Positions 46,878-55,376 of a DNA stretch of 64,000 bases are shown here, in pieces; position 1 is the stretch's first letter; every line of letters begins with the position of its first letter. The DNA is from Salana multivorans (lineage in GTDB: Bacteria; Actinomycetota; Actinomycetes; Actinomycetales; Beutenbergiaceae), in assembly GCF_003751805.1 (NCBI RefSeq), contig NZ_RKHQ01000002.1, positions 744,001 through 808,000 of the forward strand, given 5' to 3'. The notes beneath the pieces were generated by a model that was not told the origin of the DNA, did not search any database, and saw nothing but the letters and a program-made list of their open reading frames with translations. The position numbers and the translations under genes were made by a program.

Positions 46878-47534
46878 TCAGGCGGGCGTGCGGTCCGGAC
46901 GCAGCACGAACGGCGCGGAGACGTCGCGCAGCGAGGTGAACCCCGTCCGCTCGCTCGCCGCGGCCGCGAGGACGCCGAGCGTGGCGCTCGGGCTGTGCAT
47001 CCGTCCGGCGAGCACCGCCTCGACCGCCTCCGCGAGGGGCACCCAGGCGAGCTCGATCTCGGACTCCTCCCCCTCGCGGACGAAGTCCGAGCGCAGTGCC
47101 GCCTGGGGGTCGCGGGCGAGGAAGACCCGGATGGCCTCGTCCGTCGCACCCGGCGTGGTCGCGAAGTCGACGAGGACGTCCCACCGCCTCGCGACGAGGT
47201 CGGCCTCCTCGGCCAGCTCACGCTGCGCCGCGAGCAGGAGAGTCTCCTCGGCTCCCCCGTCGAGCAGCCCGGCCGGGATCTCCCACAGGTAGGCGCCGAC
47301 CGGCACGCGGTACTGGCGCAGCAGGAGCACCTCGAGGCTCGCCCGCTCGCGCAGCACGACGACGGCGACGGCCCCGGGGTGCCGGGTGAACTCGCGCGTC
47401 ACGACGCCGGCCTCCCCGAGGTCGACGTCCCGGGAGACCAGGTCGAAGACCCGGCCGTCGTGGATCGTCCGCTCGGCGAGGACCGGCCGCGGTGCGAGCT
47501 CGTCACCCCAGGCGGGCGACCCGGTGGCGCTCAT
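46878..47534 (-). CDS. Nudix hydrolase, ADP-ribose pyrophosphatase-like
   Basis: 218 residues. [20 protein letters not shown] and [20 protein letters not shown] lead to a Nudix box, [20 protein letters not shown] then ELAEEADLV, in which the helix REL-x-EE is intact but two extra residues lie between the PAG turn and the first Glu, and the usual closing G is D. YLWEIPAG and [10 protein letters not shown] match the ADP-ribose pyrophosphatase branch (NudF). ATG 47534 overlaps the pyrG stop (ATGA), the same order as Rv1699-Rv1700. It ends the long minus-strand block. The 60-bp gap to convergent ctaA holds only a weak GC-rich inverted repeat (46832-46839 with 46867-46874). Confidence 0.9.
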   Translation of the reverse strand: MSATGSPAWGDELAPRPVLAERTIHDGRVFDLVSRDVDLGEAGVVTREFTRHPGAVAVVVLRERASLEVLLLRQYRVPVGAYLWEIPAGLLDGGAEETLLLAAQRELAEEADLVARRWDVLVDFATTPGATDEAIRVFLARDPQAALRSDFVREGEESEIELAWVPLAEAVEAVLAGRMHSPSATLGVLAAAASERTGFTSLRDVSAPFVLRPDRTPA

Positions 47535-49231
47535 CGGGTCGGCTCGACCTCGAGCAGGCGCGACTCGCGCTGACGCTGCAGCGCGGCCGCGACGAGCCCG
47601 GCGAACAGCGGGTGCGCCTTCGTCGGCCGCGACTTGAACTCGGGGTGGGCCTGCGTCGCGACGTAGTACGGGTGGACCTCGCGCGGGAGCTCGACAAACT
47701 CCACCAGCGAGGAGTCCGGCGACGTCCCGGAGACGACCAGGCCCGCCTCCTCCAGCCGCGGACGGTAGGCGTTGTTCACCTCGTAGCGGTGCCGGTGCCG
47801 CTCGGTCACGGTCGTGGCGCCGTAGACGTCAGCGACGACCGAGCCCGGCGTCAGCTCCGCCTCGTAGGAGCCGAGACGCATCGTCCCGCCGAGGTCGCCG
47901 GCGCCGTCGACGATGTCGAGCTGCTCCGCCATGGTCGCGACGACGGGGTCGGGGGTCGCGGCGTCGAACTCGGTCGAGCTGGCGTCGGCGAGGCCGAGCT
48001 CGCTGCGCGCGTACTCGATGACCATGCACTGCAGGCCGAGGCAGATCCCGAGCGTCGGGACCTGGTTGCGACGCGCCCAGGTGAGCGCGCCGAGCTTGCC
48101 CTCGATGCCGCGGACGCCGAAGCCGCCGGGCACGAGCACGGCGTCGACCCCCTCGAGCGCGCGGCGGGCGCCGTCGGGCGTCTCGCACCGGTCGGACTCG
48201 ACCCACCGGATCGAGACGCGGGCCTCGTTGGCGAAGCCGCCCGCGCGCAGCGCCTCGGTCACCGACAGGTAGGCGTCGGGCAGGCCGATGTACTTGCCGA
48301 CGAGCGCGATCTCGACCTCGTGGCGCGGGTGGTGGACGGCGTCGAGCACGGTGCCCCAGCTCGACCAGTCGACGTCGCGGAACGGCAGGTCGAGGCGGCG
48401 CACGACGTACGCGTCGAGGCGCTCCTCGTGCAGCACCTTCGGGATGTCGTAGATCGACGGCGCGTCGACGGCGTTGACCACGGCGTCGCGGTCCACGTCG
48501 CACATCGCGGCGATCTTGTGCTTGACCCCCTCGGGCAGCGCCCGGTCGGAGCGGCACACGATGGCGTCGGGCTGGATGCCGATGCTGCGCAGCGCGGCCA
48601 CGGAGTGCTGCGTCGGCTTGGTCTTGAGCTCCTTGCTCGGGCCGATGAACGGCACGAGGGAGACGTGGAGGAAGAACACGTTGTCGCGGCCGACGTCCTG
48701 ACGGACCTGGCGCGCGGCCTCGATGAACGGCTGCGACTCGATGTCACCGACCGTGCCGCCGATCTCGGTGATGATGACGTCCGGCGCGCCGGGCCCGTCG
48801 GCCTGCGCGCGCATCCGGCGCTTGATCTCGTCGGTGATGTGCGGGATCACCTGGACGGTCGCGCCCAGGTACTCGCCCTTGCGCTCCTTGGCGATGACCG
48901 TCGAGTAGACCTGACCGGTCGTGACGTTGGCGCCGCGGTCGAGGTCGACGTCGAGGAACCGCTCGTAGTGACCGATGTCGAGGTCCGTCTCGGCGCCGTC
49001 CTCCGTGACGAACACCTCACCGTGCTCGAACGGGTTCATCGTCCCGGGGTCGACGTTGAGGTAGGGGTCGAGCTTCTGCATCATGACGCGCAGGCCGCGC
49101 GCACGAAGGAGCTGACCGAGGGAGGAGGCCGTGAGTCCCTTGCCCAGCGAGGAGACGACACCCCCCGTCACGAAGATGTGCTTCGTGATGTCGTTGTGAC
49201 CGAGGGCGCTTCTGCGAGAGGGATCCACCAC
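47531..49231 (-). CDS. pyrG: CTP synthase
   Basis: 566 residues. It converts UTP to CTP with glutamine as the ammonia source. The N-terminal synthetase domain starts [20 protein letters not shown] and holds [40 protein letters not shown] and [10 protein letters not shown]; the class I amidotransferase domain holds [20 protein letters not shown], the nucleophile Cys in [20 protein letters not shown] and the His-Glu pair in [23 protein letters not shown] at 49231 is the likely start; the family domain begins at about residue 15. In M. tuberculosis it follows the steB homologue directly, but here three envelope genes lie between. Confidence 0.97.
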   Translation of the reverse strand: MVDPSRRSALGHNDITKHIFVTGGVVSSLGKGLTASSLGQLLRARGLRVMMQKLDPYLNVDPGTMNPFEHGEVFVTEDGAETDLDIGHYERFLDVDLDRGANVTTGQVYSTVIAKERKGEYLGATVQVIPHITDEIKRRMRAQADGPGAPDVIITEIGGTVGDIESQPFIEAARQVRQDVGRDNVFFLHVSLVPFIGPSKELKTKPTQHSVAALRSIGIQPDAIVCRSDRALPEGVKHKIAAMCDVDRDAVVNAVDAPSIYDIPKVLHEERLDAYVVRRLDLPFRDVDWSSWGTVLDAVHHPRHEVEIALVGKYIGLPDAYLSVTEALRAGGFANEARVSIRWVESDRCETPDGARRALEGVDAVLVPGGFGVRGIEGKLGALTWARRNQVPTLGICLGLQCMVIEYARSELGLADASSTEFDAATPDPVVATMAEQLDIVDGAGDLGGTMRLGSYEAELTPGSVVADVYGATTVTERHRHRYEVNNAYRPRLEEAGLVVSGTSPDSSLVEFVELPREVHPYYVATQAHPEFKSRPTKAHPLFAGLVAAALQRQRESRLLEVEPTR

Positions 49232-49253
49232 GGAGTTCGACCCTAACAGGCCC

Positions 49254-50414
49254 TCACCCCGAGCGCGAGGAGCGGCGCTCGTGCCGCGCCTCCCGCGCCC
49301 GCCGCGCGTCGCGCGCGAGCTCGGCCCGGGACCACCACTCCTCGAGCTGGTCGAGCGTGTCCTCGAGGGTGGGCAGCGTCGCGGCCCGCGCCAGCGCGGC
49401 CTCGCGGAGGACCGCGACCCGCTCGGGGTCCGCGAGCAGCCCGCGCACGGCCGAGGCGAGCGCGTCGGGTCGCGGCGGGACGAGCTCGGCCGCGTCGCCG
49501 GTCACCTCGTGCGTGCCGCCGACGTCGGTGGCGACGACCGCGGCGCCCAGGTGCAGGGCCTCCTGGACGGCGATCGGCTGCCCCTCCCAGCGGGCCGTGC
49601 TGACGACGACGTCGGCCGCCGCCACGAGGTCCGCGACGTCGTCGCGCCGGCCGAGGAAGCGCACGGGCAGCGCCTCGTCGGCGGCCTGGCGCTCCAGGTC
49701 GCCGAGCAGCGGCCCGTCGCCGGCGACGACCCAGACGACCTCGCGCGGGCCTGCCTCGAGCAGGGCGGCCGCGTCGAGCAGCAGGTCGAGCCCCTTCTGC
49801 GGGGCGAGCCGCGCGACGGTGACGAGGAGCGCCGCGTCCCGCGGCACGCCGAGCTCGTCGCGCACCTGCGCGGCCGTTCGCTGCGGCACCGGCCGCGGCG
49901 GGGCTGGCACGAGGGCGCGCGTCGTGTGCCGGGCACCCCGCAGCCGGGCCAGCTCGACGAGATCGCCCGAGACGCCGAGGACGACGTCGGCGCCCCGGCC
50001 GACGAGCTCCTCCAGACCGCGCGCGATGGCGCGCACGCTCCTCCCGCCGACCGGCAGGTTGTGCAGCGTGACGACGACGGCCGGCCGGTCGCCCCCGAGG
50101 CTGCGCGCCGCGAGGACGGCCAGCGCGCCGGCGCGAAGGCCGTGGGCGTGCACGACGTCCGCCTGCCGGGCGAGGACCCGCAGCCGCTGGAGGGCCGCCG
50201 CGTCGTCCTTCCCCGGCCGGTCGGAGATCTCGAGCCGCGCGACCGGGACGCGACCGGGCGCGAGGATCTGCTCGTGCAGGTCGAGCGGTCCCGCCACCCG
50301 GACGTCGCGTCCGCGTCGACGCGCTCCCGCGGCGATCTGCGCGACGTGCCGCACGACGCCGCCCGCGCTCGATCCGAGCACCTGCAGGACGTACCCGCCA
50401 GCCTCACGTGTCAT
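49254..50414 (-). CDS. GT4-family glycosyltransferase (GT-B fold)
   Basis: 386 residues. [20 protein letters not shown] is the acceptor-side Gly-rich loop, [20 protein letters not shown] a typical GT4 strand, [20 protein letters not shown] the hinge, and [20 protein letters not shown] the E-x7-E region that binds the nucleotide-sugar. Soluble or peripheral in the cytosol. ATG 50414 has GAGGGAG upstream and starts 30 nt after the MurJ-like gene. Grouped with a polyprenyl-phosphate sugar-1-P transferase-like enzyme and a flippase, it probably adds a sugar to a lipid-linked envelope intermediate; donor and acceptor cannot be read. Confidence 0.9.
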   Translation of the reverse strand: MTREAGGYVLQVLGSSAGGVVRHVAQIAAGARRRGRDVRVAGPLDLHEQILAPGRVPVARLEISDRPGKDDAAALQRLRVLARQADVVHAHGLRAGALAVLAARSLGGDRPAVVVTLHNLPVGGRSVRAIARGLEELVGRGADVVLGVSGDLVELARLRGARHTTRALVPAPPRPVPQRTAAQVRDELGVPRDAALLVTVARLAPQKGLDLLLDAAALLEAGPREVVWVVAGDGPLLGDLERQAADEALPVRFLGRRDDVADLVAAADVVVSTARWEGQPIAVQEALHLGAAVVATDVGGTHEVTGDAAELVPPRPDALASAVRGLLADPERVAVLREAALARAATLPTLEDTLDQLEEWWSRAELARDARRAREARHERRSSRSG

Positions 50415-50444
50415 GTCGCTCCCTCGTCGCCGTCGTCGCTCTGG

Positions 50445-52160
50445 TCACGGTCTCTCGTCCCCGTCCGGGGTCCCGGGGGCCGCCACGGTGGGTGGCGGCG
50501 TGGTCGTCGCTGTCGTCGCTGTCGGCGCTGTCGGCGCTGGCACGGCCTGCGGTGCCGCGGCCGGGGCACGGCGGCGCAGCACGACGCGCAGGAGCTGCCG
50601 GTCCCCGAGCGCGAGCACGCCACCCGTGACGCCGAGCGCCACGAGCCCGGCGGCGGCCCCGATCCCGAGGTCGGCCGCGAGCCCGCCGCCGTCCAGCCCC
50701 GCGACCCCGAGCCCGGCGAGCGCACCGACGACGGCCCCGGCGAGCGCGACGGCCGTCGTCCGCGCCACCCCCGCGAGGGCGGGCGAGCCGACCTCGCGCC
50801 GGATGAACAGGGCCAGCAGGACGCCGCCGGCGAGCGTCCCGATGCTCGTGGCGAGCCCGAGCGAGCGCAGCACCGCGACGGCTCCCCCACCGCTGGTCGC
50901 GACCAGGACGAGCGCCAGCAGCGCCACGAGCAGCCAGCCGGCGGACGTGGCGACGAGGACGAGGCGGCCCCGCTCCAGCGCGAACAGCACGCGGGCCAGG
51001 TGGAACAGCAGGGCGAGGCCGAGCACGCTGAGCGCGGCGGCCGCGATCGAGACGCCCATGCCCTCGACGGCTCCCCCGCGCGCGAACAGCTCGAACACGC
51101 CCTCGATCCGCCACGCCGCGGCCACGAGCGCCGCGGCACCGGCGAGGGAGACGGCGACGATCGCGCGCGTCGAGGTCGCCGTCCGCGCGGCCAGCAGGTC
51201 GTGCCGGCCGGTGCTGGCGTGCTCGGCCAGGCGCGGGAACAGCGTCGTCGCGAGCGGCACCGCGAGCACCGCGTACGGCAGCATGACGACGGCCGTCGCG
51301 TACTGGTTGATGTTGATGACGCCGGCCCCACCCGAGCCGTTGGCGAGCCGGGCGACGACGAGCACGCTGAGCTGCTGGGCCAGGAGGCCGCCGGCGCCGG
51401 CGAGCGCGAGGGAGCGCGCGCGCCGGGCCACCCCGGGCGGGAAGCGCAGCGTGAGACGCAGCCGGACGCCGGCACGCCAGGCGGGCACGAGCAGGGGCAG
51501 GCTGAGCGCGGCGACACCGGCCGTCGTGCCCCAGCCGAGCCATGCCACGGCCTGCGGGGTGAGCGTGGCCGGGGTGACCCCGTCGGCCGTGAGGAGGCCG
51601 TAGGCGTAGTAGGCGCCGATGACCACGACGCTCGACAGCAGCGGCGCCAGCGCGGGGCCGATGAACCGGCGGTGCGCCTGGAGGACGCCCGAGAGCACGA
51701 CGCCGACCCCGTAGAGCGGGATCTGCAGGGCGAACATCCGCAGGAGGCTCGCGCCGAGGTCGACCTGGGCCGCGGCCGCCCCGCCGCCGAGCATGGCGCG
51801 CATGATGGCGGGCGCGGCGAGCCAGGTGAGGGCGCCGAGCGGCACGAGCGCGACGAGCGCCCAGGTCAGCAGCGCCGAGGAGGTCCGGTCGACGTCGCCG
51901 CGCAGGTCCTTCGCGATCGCGCCGGCGAGCACCGGGACGATCGCACCGGCGAGAGCGCCGCCGGCCGCGACCTCGAACAGGACGTTGGGGACGATGTTGG
52001 CGGTCGCGTACGCCGTGCCGATCTCGTTCGGGCCGACCCACGCGTTCTGCGCGAACCACCGGCCGAACCCGAGCAGGCGGGTCGCCAGCGTGAGGACCGT
52101 GACGACCGCGGCGGCGCCGGCGACGCCCGCCGTGATCCGGGCGAGCCGGGAGGTGCTCAT
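50445..52160 (-). CDS. MurJ/MviN-family lipid-linked oligosaccharide flippase
   Basis: 571 residues with about 14 predicted transmembrane helices. AAAVVTVLTLATRLLGFGRW and AYATANIVPNVLFEVAAGGA match the MurJ N-terminus (GlxRd and NIxPNxxRxxFAEGAF region), with Arg and Glu placements slightly changed, and AVVMLPYAVLAVPLATTLFP is the TM7-8 block. Canonical MurJ flips lipid II; here the company of an MraY-like transferase and a GT4 suggests a second MOP exporter for a dedicated polymer, though it could be the housekeeping flippase. A Pro/Ala/Thr-rich tail of about 40 residues follows the last helix. Starts 7 nt after the transferase gene. Confidence 0.88.
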   Translation of the reverse strand: MSTSRLARITAGVAGAAAVVTVLTLATRLLGFGRWFAQNAWVGPNEIGTAYATANIVPNVLFEVAAGGALAGAIVPVLAGAIAKDLRGDVDRTSSALLTWALVALVPLGALTWLAAPAIMRAMLGGGAAAAQVDLGASLLRMFALQIPLYGVGVVLSGVLQAHRRFIGPALAPLLSSVVVIGAYYAYGLLTADGVTPATLTPQAVAWLGWGTTAGVAALSLPLLVPAWRAGVRLRLTLRFPPGVARRARSLALAGAGGLLAQQLSVLVVARLANGSGGAGVININQYATAVVMLPYAVLAVPLATTLFPRLAEHASTGRHDLLAARTATSTRAIVAVSLAGAAALVAAAWRIEGVFELFARGGAVEGMGVSIAAAALSVLGLALLFHLARVLFALERGRLVLVATSAGWLLVALLALVLVATSGGGAVAVLRSLGLATSIGTLAGGVLLALFIRREVGSPALAGVARTTAVALAGAVVGALAGLGVAGLDGGGLAADLGIGAAAGLVALGVTGGVLALGDRQLLRVVLRRRAPAAAPQAVPAPTAPTATTATTTPPPTVAAPGTPDGDERP

Positions 52161-52167
52161 GGCCGAC

Positions 52168-53004
52168 TCAGCCGGTGCGCCGGCCGGCCTGGTCGAGCGC
52201 GCGCAGCCACGCCGTCCGCTCGATGACGGCCGAGAAGCTGACCCGCTCGCTGGCGAGCGTCCCCGCGACGACGACGGCGAGCGCGCCCAGCCGGACGGCG
52301 GGGTGGGGCGAGGCGGCCAGCGCGACGCCGAGACCGGCGCCGAGGGCGTTGGCCCCCGTGTCGCCCAGCATCGTCGACTCGGCGAGGTCGCCGGGAGCGG
52401 CGGCCGCGGTGGCGCCGAGGACCCCGGAGGCGACGGACGTGGCGGGCCCGGGCACGACGGCGAGCGGCAGCGCGACGGCGGCCACCGCCTTGAGCGCGCG
52501 TCCCGGCCGCAGGTCGAGCAGGTTGACCAGGTTGGCGGTCCCGGCGACGAGGGCGCCCGAGGCGACGGAGTCCGCGATCCCGCGCCAGGTGCGGGTCGAC
52601 CCGCGGGCGCCGGCGAGGATCGTGCCGGCGGCGAGGCCCGCGAGCCCGATGCCGGCGAGCTTGAGGAACCCGGTGGTGACCTGGCCGTCGCGCAGGGCGC
52701 TCAGGTGTCCGCGCAGCCCCTTGGTCGAGCGGTCCTCCGGCTGCTCGCCGAGGTCGTCGAGCGCGCCGAGGGCCCCGGCCGGGGCTACGGCGACGACGGC
52801 GGCGAGCCCGGGCCGTCCGCCGGCGGAGGCGACGCCGGCGAGGGCGCCGACCGCGGCCGCGATCCCGCCGGCGAGGCTGACGGTGCGGCCGGCGAAGTTC
52901 GTCCGCTCGAGCCGCTGGACCGCGTCGTCCGACAGGACGTGGAGCTGCAGCCGGGCACCGACGGTCATGGCGGCCGCGTTGACCGCGGGGACGAGCCGGC
53001 TCAC
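52168..53004 (-). CDS. MraY/WecA-like polyprenyl-phosphate sugar-1-phosphate transferase homologue
   Basis: 278 residues, multi-spanning and Ala/Gly-rich. The family landmarks are present in reduced form: GALGALDDLGEQPEDRSTKG (catalytic DDxx region), GTANLVNLLDLRPGRALKAV (NxxN-x2-D loop) and ESTMLGDTGANALGAGLGVA (the GDTG cytosolic loop with the essential Asp). It is 70-80 residues shorter than typical MraY or WecA, lacking some N-terminal helices, so activity may differ or be lost. GTG at 53004 overlaps the steB stop (GTGA) behind a strong GGAGGAGG. It likely acts with the flippase and GT4 that follow. Confidence 0.82.
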   Translation of the reverse strand: MSRLVPAVNAAAMTVGARLQLHVLSDDAVQRLERTNFAGRTVSLAGGIAAAVGALAGVASAGGRPGLAAVVAVAPAGALGALDDLGEQPEDRSTKGLRGHLSALRDGQVTTGFLKLAGIGLAGLAAGTILAGARGSTRTWRGIADSVASGALVAGTANLVNLLDLRPGRALKAVAAVALPLAVVPGPATSVASGVLGATAAAAPGDLAESTMLGDTGANALGAGLGVALAASPHPAVRLGALAVVVAGTLASERVSFSAVIERTAWLRALDQAGRRTG

Positions 53005-54191
53005 GCCGCCTCCTCCTGGGGCTCGTCGCTCGCGACGTCGGTGGAGCCGTCGGTGGACTGGTCCGTCGCGCCGTCCGTGGAGCCGTCGGTTGACTGGTCC
53101 GTCGCGCCGTCGGTCGCACCATCCTCCGTGGGCGCAGTGCCGTCCGTCCCGGCGTCGGTCGGCGTCGGCGTCGGCTGGAGGACGAGGGGCGGCTCGAGCT
53201 GTTTGGCCCCCGGGACGACGCCCGCGACGCCGCTCCCGAAGCCGTAGGCCGCGGGCTCGTCGCCGGCCGCGACGCCCGCGAGCGCGAGCACCGCGATGAT
53301 CCGGCCGGAGGCGGAGCCGAGGTCGTCGGTCGTGGTGACGCCGCCGATCTGGCGCACCGCTGGCAGCAGGTCGGTGGCGGTGCCGACGTCGCCGGCGACG
53401 ACCGAGGGCCCGGTCTTCGCGATCTCGACGATGACGGAGCTCCACGCGGCGAGGCTGTCCGCGTCCGCCGTGTAGCCGTCGGCCGGGTCGCCGCCGGCCG
53501 GCGTCAGCACGAGCACGAGGTCGGCCGGCTGGGAGATCTCACCGGTCACGAGCGGGTCGGCGCCGCTGCTGAGCGCGGCGAAGATCTCGCTCGCCACCGT
53601 GCCGGGCACGCGCGGGTCGTCGGCGCTCGCGCCGCGGAGCGCCTCGGACAGCCCGCGCGCCAGCAGCGTCCGGTCCTCGCTCCCGTCGTCACCCGATGGC
53701 GCCGGCTCCGCGAGGATCGACGCGAGCTCCCGCGCCGCCTTGGCCCGGAAGGCCTCCTGCGCGGGGTCGGCCCACAGCGACCCGAGCGTCACGTCGGCGA
53801 CGACCTCGCCGCCCGCCTGCTCGATCCGCTCCGTCACCGCCGCCACCACGTCGTCCGTCACCTGGGGGGCACCCCCGGTCGGGGTGTCCGTGCCCGCGGC
53901 GAGGACGGGGACACCGGGCGAGCGGACCACGGCGACGCGGTACTCGGGCAGCGCGCCCGACACGAGCCGCTCGGCCGTGGCCTGGATGAACGCGTCGGAG
54001 TCGGCCGCCTGGCGCTGGACGCTGTCGAGCTCGACGCGCAGCCCGTCCTTCTCCTGGCGCAGCTGCTCGACCTGGCCCGTCAGCTGGTCCGAGATGGTGT
54101 CGCGCAGCGGCCCGGCGCCGAGCACGATGCCGACGGCGAGCGCGAGGAACACCGAGATGAGCGAGACGAGGTGGTAGCGGAAGTCGATCAC
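53001..54191 (-). CDS. steB: SteB/MctB-type membrane-anchored protein (copper transporter family)
   Basis: 396 residues. IDFRYHLVSLISVFLALAVG is the single N-terminal anchor helix typical of the family, followed by a coiled coil (QLTGQVEQLRQEKDGLRVEL) and an alpha/beta extracytosolic domain with RVAVVRSPGVPVLAAGTDTP. In M. tuberculosis the homologue Rv1698 (MctB) was described in copper handling; in corynebacteria the SteA-SteB pair influences cell-wall integrity and division. The C-terminus is a low-complexity tail with tandem TDGATDQSTDGS units (53030-53110). It starts 3 nt after the steA stop and overlaps the next gene. Confidence 0.9.
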   Translation of the reverse strand: MIDFRYHLVSLISVFLALAVGIVLGAGPLRDTISDQLTGQVEQLRQEKDGLRVELDSVQRQAADSDAFIQATAERLVSGALPEYRVAVVRSPGVPVLAAGTDTPTGGAPQVTDDVVAAVTERIEQAGGEVVADVTLGSLWADPAQEAFRAKAARELASILAEPAPSGDDGSEDRTLLARGLSEALRGASADDPRVPGTVASEIFAALSSGADPLVTGEISQPADLVLVLTPAGGDPADGYTADADSLAAWSSVIVEIAKTGPSVVAGDVGTATDLLPAVRQIGGVTTTDDLGSASGRIIAVLALAGVAAGDEPAAYGFGSGVAGVVPGAKQLEPPLVLQPTPTPTDAGTDGTAPTEDGATDGATDQSTDGSTDGATDQSTDGSTDVASDEPQEEAA

Positions 54192-54194
54192 GCG

Positions 54195-55376
54195 TCACCC
54201 TCCTTGAAAGAGTCTTGACACCCAGGAGACGAGGTCGTCCCACCGGGCGAGGGTGATCTCGGTCGCCGCCTGGCCGGCCGGAGTGACCGCCAGCGCGACG
54301 AGCAGGGCGGCGAGCCCCGCGAGGACGAGCAGCACGAGCTGCCAGTTGGAGATCGACGGCCGGTACAGCCGCGAGACCCCCTTGGCGTCGACGAGCTTCC
54401 CGCCGACGCGCAGCCGGGTGAGGAACGTCGAGGCCATGCCGTTGCGGCCCTTGTCGAGGAACTCGATGAGCGTCGCGTGCGTGCCGATCGCCACGATGAT
54501 CTCGGCGCCCATGTCGTCGGCGAGGAGCATCGCGACGTCCTCGCTCGTTCCGGTCGCCGGGAACACGACGTGGGGTGCGCCGAGCCGCTCGACCCTCGCC
54601 TGCCCCGGCGCGCGGCCGTCGCGGTAGGCGTGGACGACGATCTCGGCGCCGCAGGTGAGCGCCTTGTCCGAGACGGAGTCCATGTCGCCGACGATGAGGT
54701 CCGGCGTCCAGCCAGCCTCGATGATCGCGTCGGCTCCCCCGTCCACCCCGATGAGGACCGGCTTGCTCTCGCGGATCCACGAGCGCAGCATCGCGAGGTC
54801 CTCCTTGTAGTGGTACCCGCGCACCACGATGAGGACGCCGCGCCCCTCGATGGGGGTCGAGACCTTGGGGACGCCGATGCCGTCGAGCAGCAGGTCGCGC
54901 TCGGAGACCATGTACGCGAGCGTGTTCGCCGCGAACGCCTCGAGCTGGTCGGACAGGCCCTCGCGCGCCTCGTCGAGCGCGGCCGTCACGGTGGTCTCGT
55001 CCTGCAGGACGCCCTCGGCGACGAGCTGCGAGCCCGCGTAGACCCTGTTCCCGTCGACCCGCAGCGTCGTGCCCTCCTTGACGGCCATGACGTCGGCGCC
55101 GAGGTGGTCGACGAGCGGGATGCCGGCGTCGAGGAGGATCTGCGGACCGAGGTTCGGGTAGCGCCCGGAGGTCGACTCGGCGGCGTTGAGGACGACCGCC
55201 GGGTGGCAGGCGACGAGCGCCTCGGCCGAGACACGGTCGATGTCGCGGTGGTCGATGACGGCGACGTCGCCGGAGGAGAGCCGCTTCGTGAGCGCCTTCG
55301 TGCGTCGGTCGACGCGAGCGGGACCGACCAGGCCGGTGCCCGGGTCGGCGGTGGAACGGTGTGGTCGCAGTCTCAT
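54195..55376 (-). CDS. steA: putative cytokinetic ring protein SteA
   Basis: 393 residues. The cytosolic part has DVAVIDHRDIDRVSAEALVA, HPAVVLNAAESTSGRYPNLG and a thiamine-pyrophosphokinase-like Asp-rich core (VLIGVDGGADAIIEAGWTPD, LIVGDMDSVSDKALTCGAEI), followed by one C-terminal transmembrane helix near NWQLVLLVLAGLAALLVALA. This is the SteA layout; homologues locate to the division septum and act with SteB. The ATG at 55376 overlaps the recN stop (ATGA), which favours it over the in-frame ATG 12 nt upstream. steB follows after 3 nt. Same order as Rv1696-Rv1698. Confidence 0.9.
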   Translation of the reverse strand: MRLRPHRSTADPGTGLVGPARVDRRTKALTKRLSSGDVAVIDHRDIDRVSAEALVACHPAVVLNAAESTSGRYPNLGPQILLDAGIPLVDHLGADVMAVKEGTTLRVDGNRVYAGSQLVAEGVLQDETTVTAALDEAREGLSDQLEAFAANTLAYMVSERDLLLDGIGVPKVSTPIEGRGVLIVVRGYHYKEDLAMLRSWIRESKPVLIGVDGGADAIIEAGWTPDLIVGDMDSVSDKALTCGAEIVVHAYRDGRAPGQARVERLGAPHVVFPATGTSEDVAMLLADDMGAEIIVAIGTHATLIEFLDKGRNGMASTFLTRLRVGGKLVDAKGVSRLYRPSISNWQLVLLVLAGLAALLVALAVTPAGQAATEITLARWDDLVSWVSRLFQGG

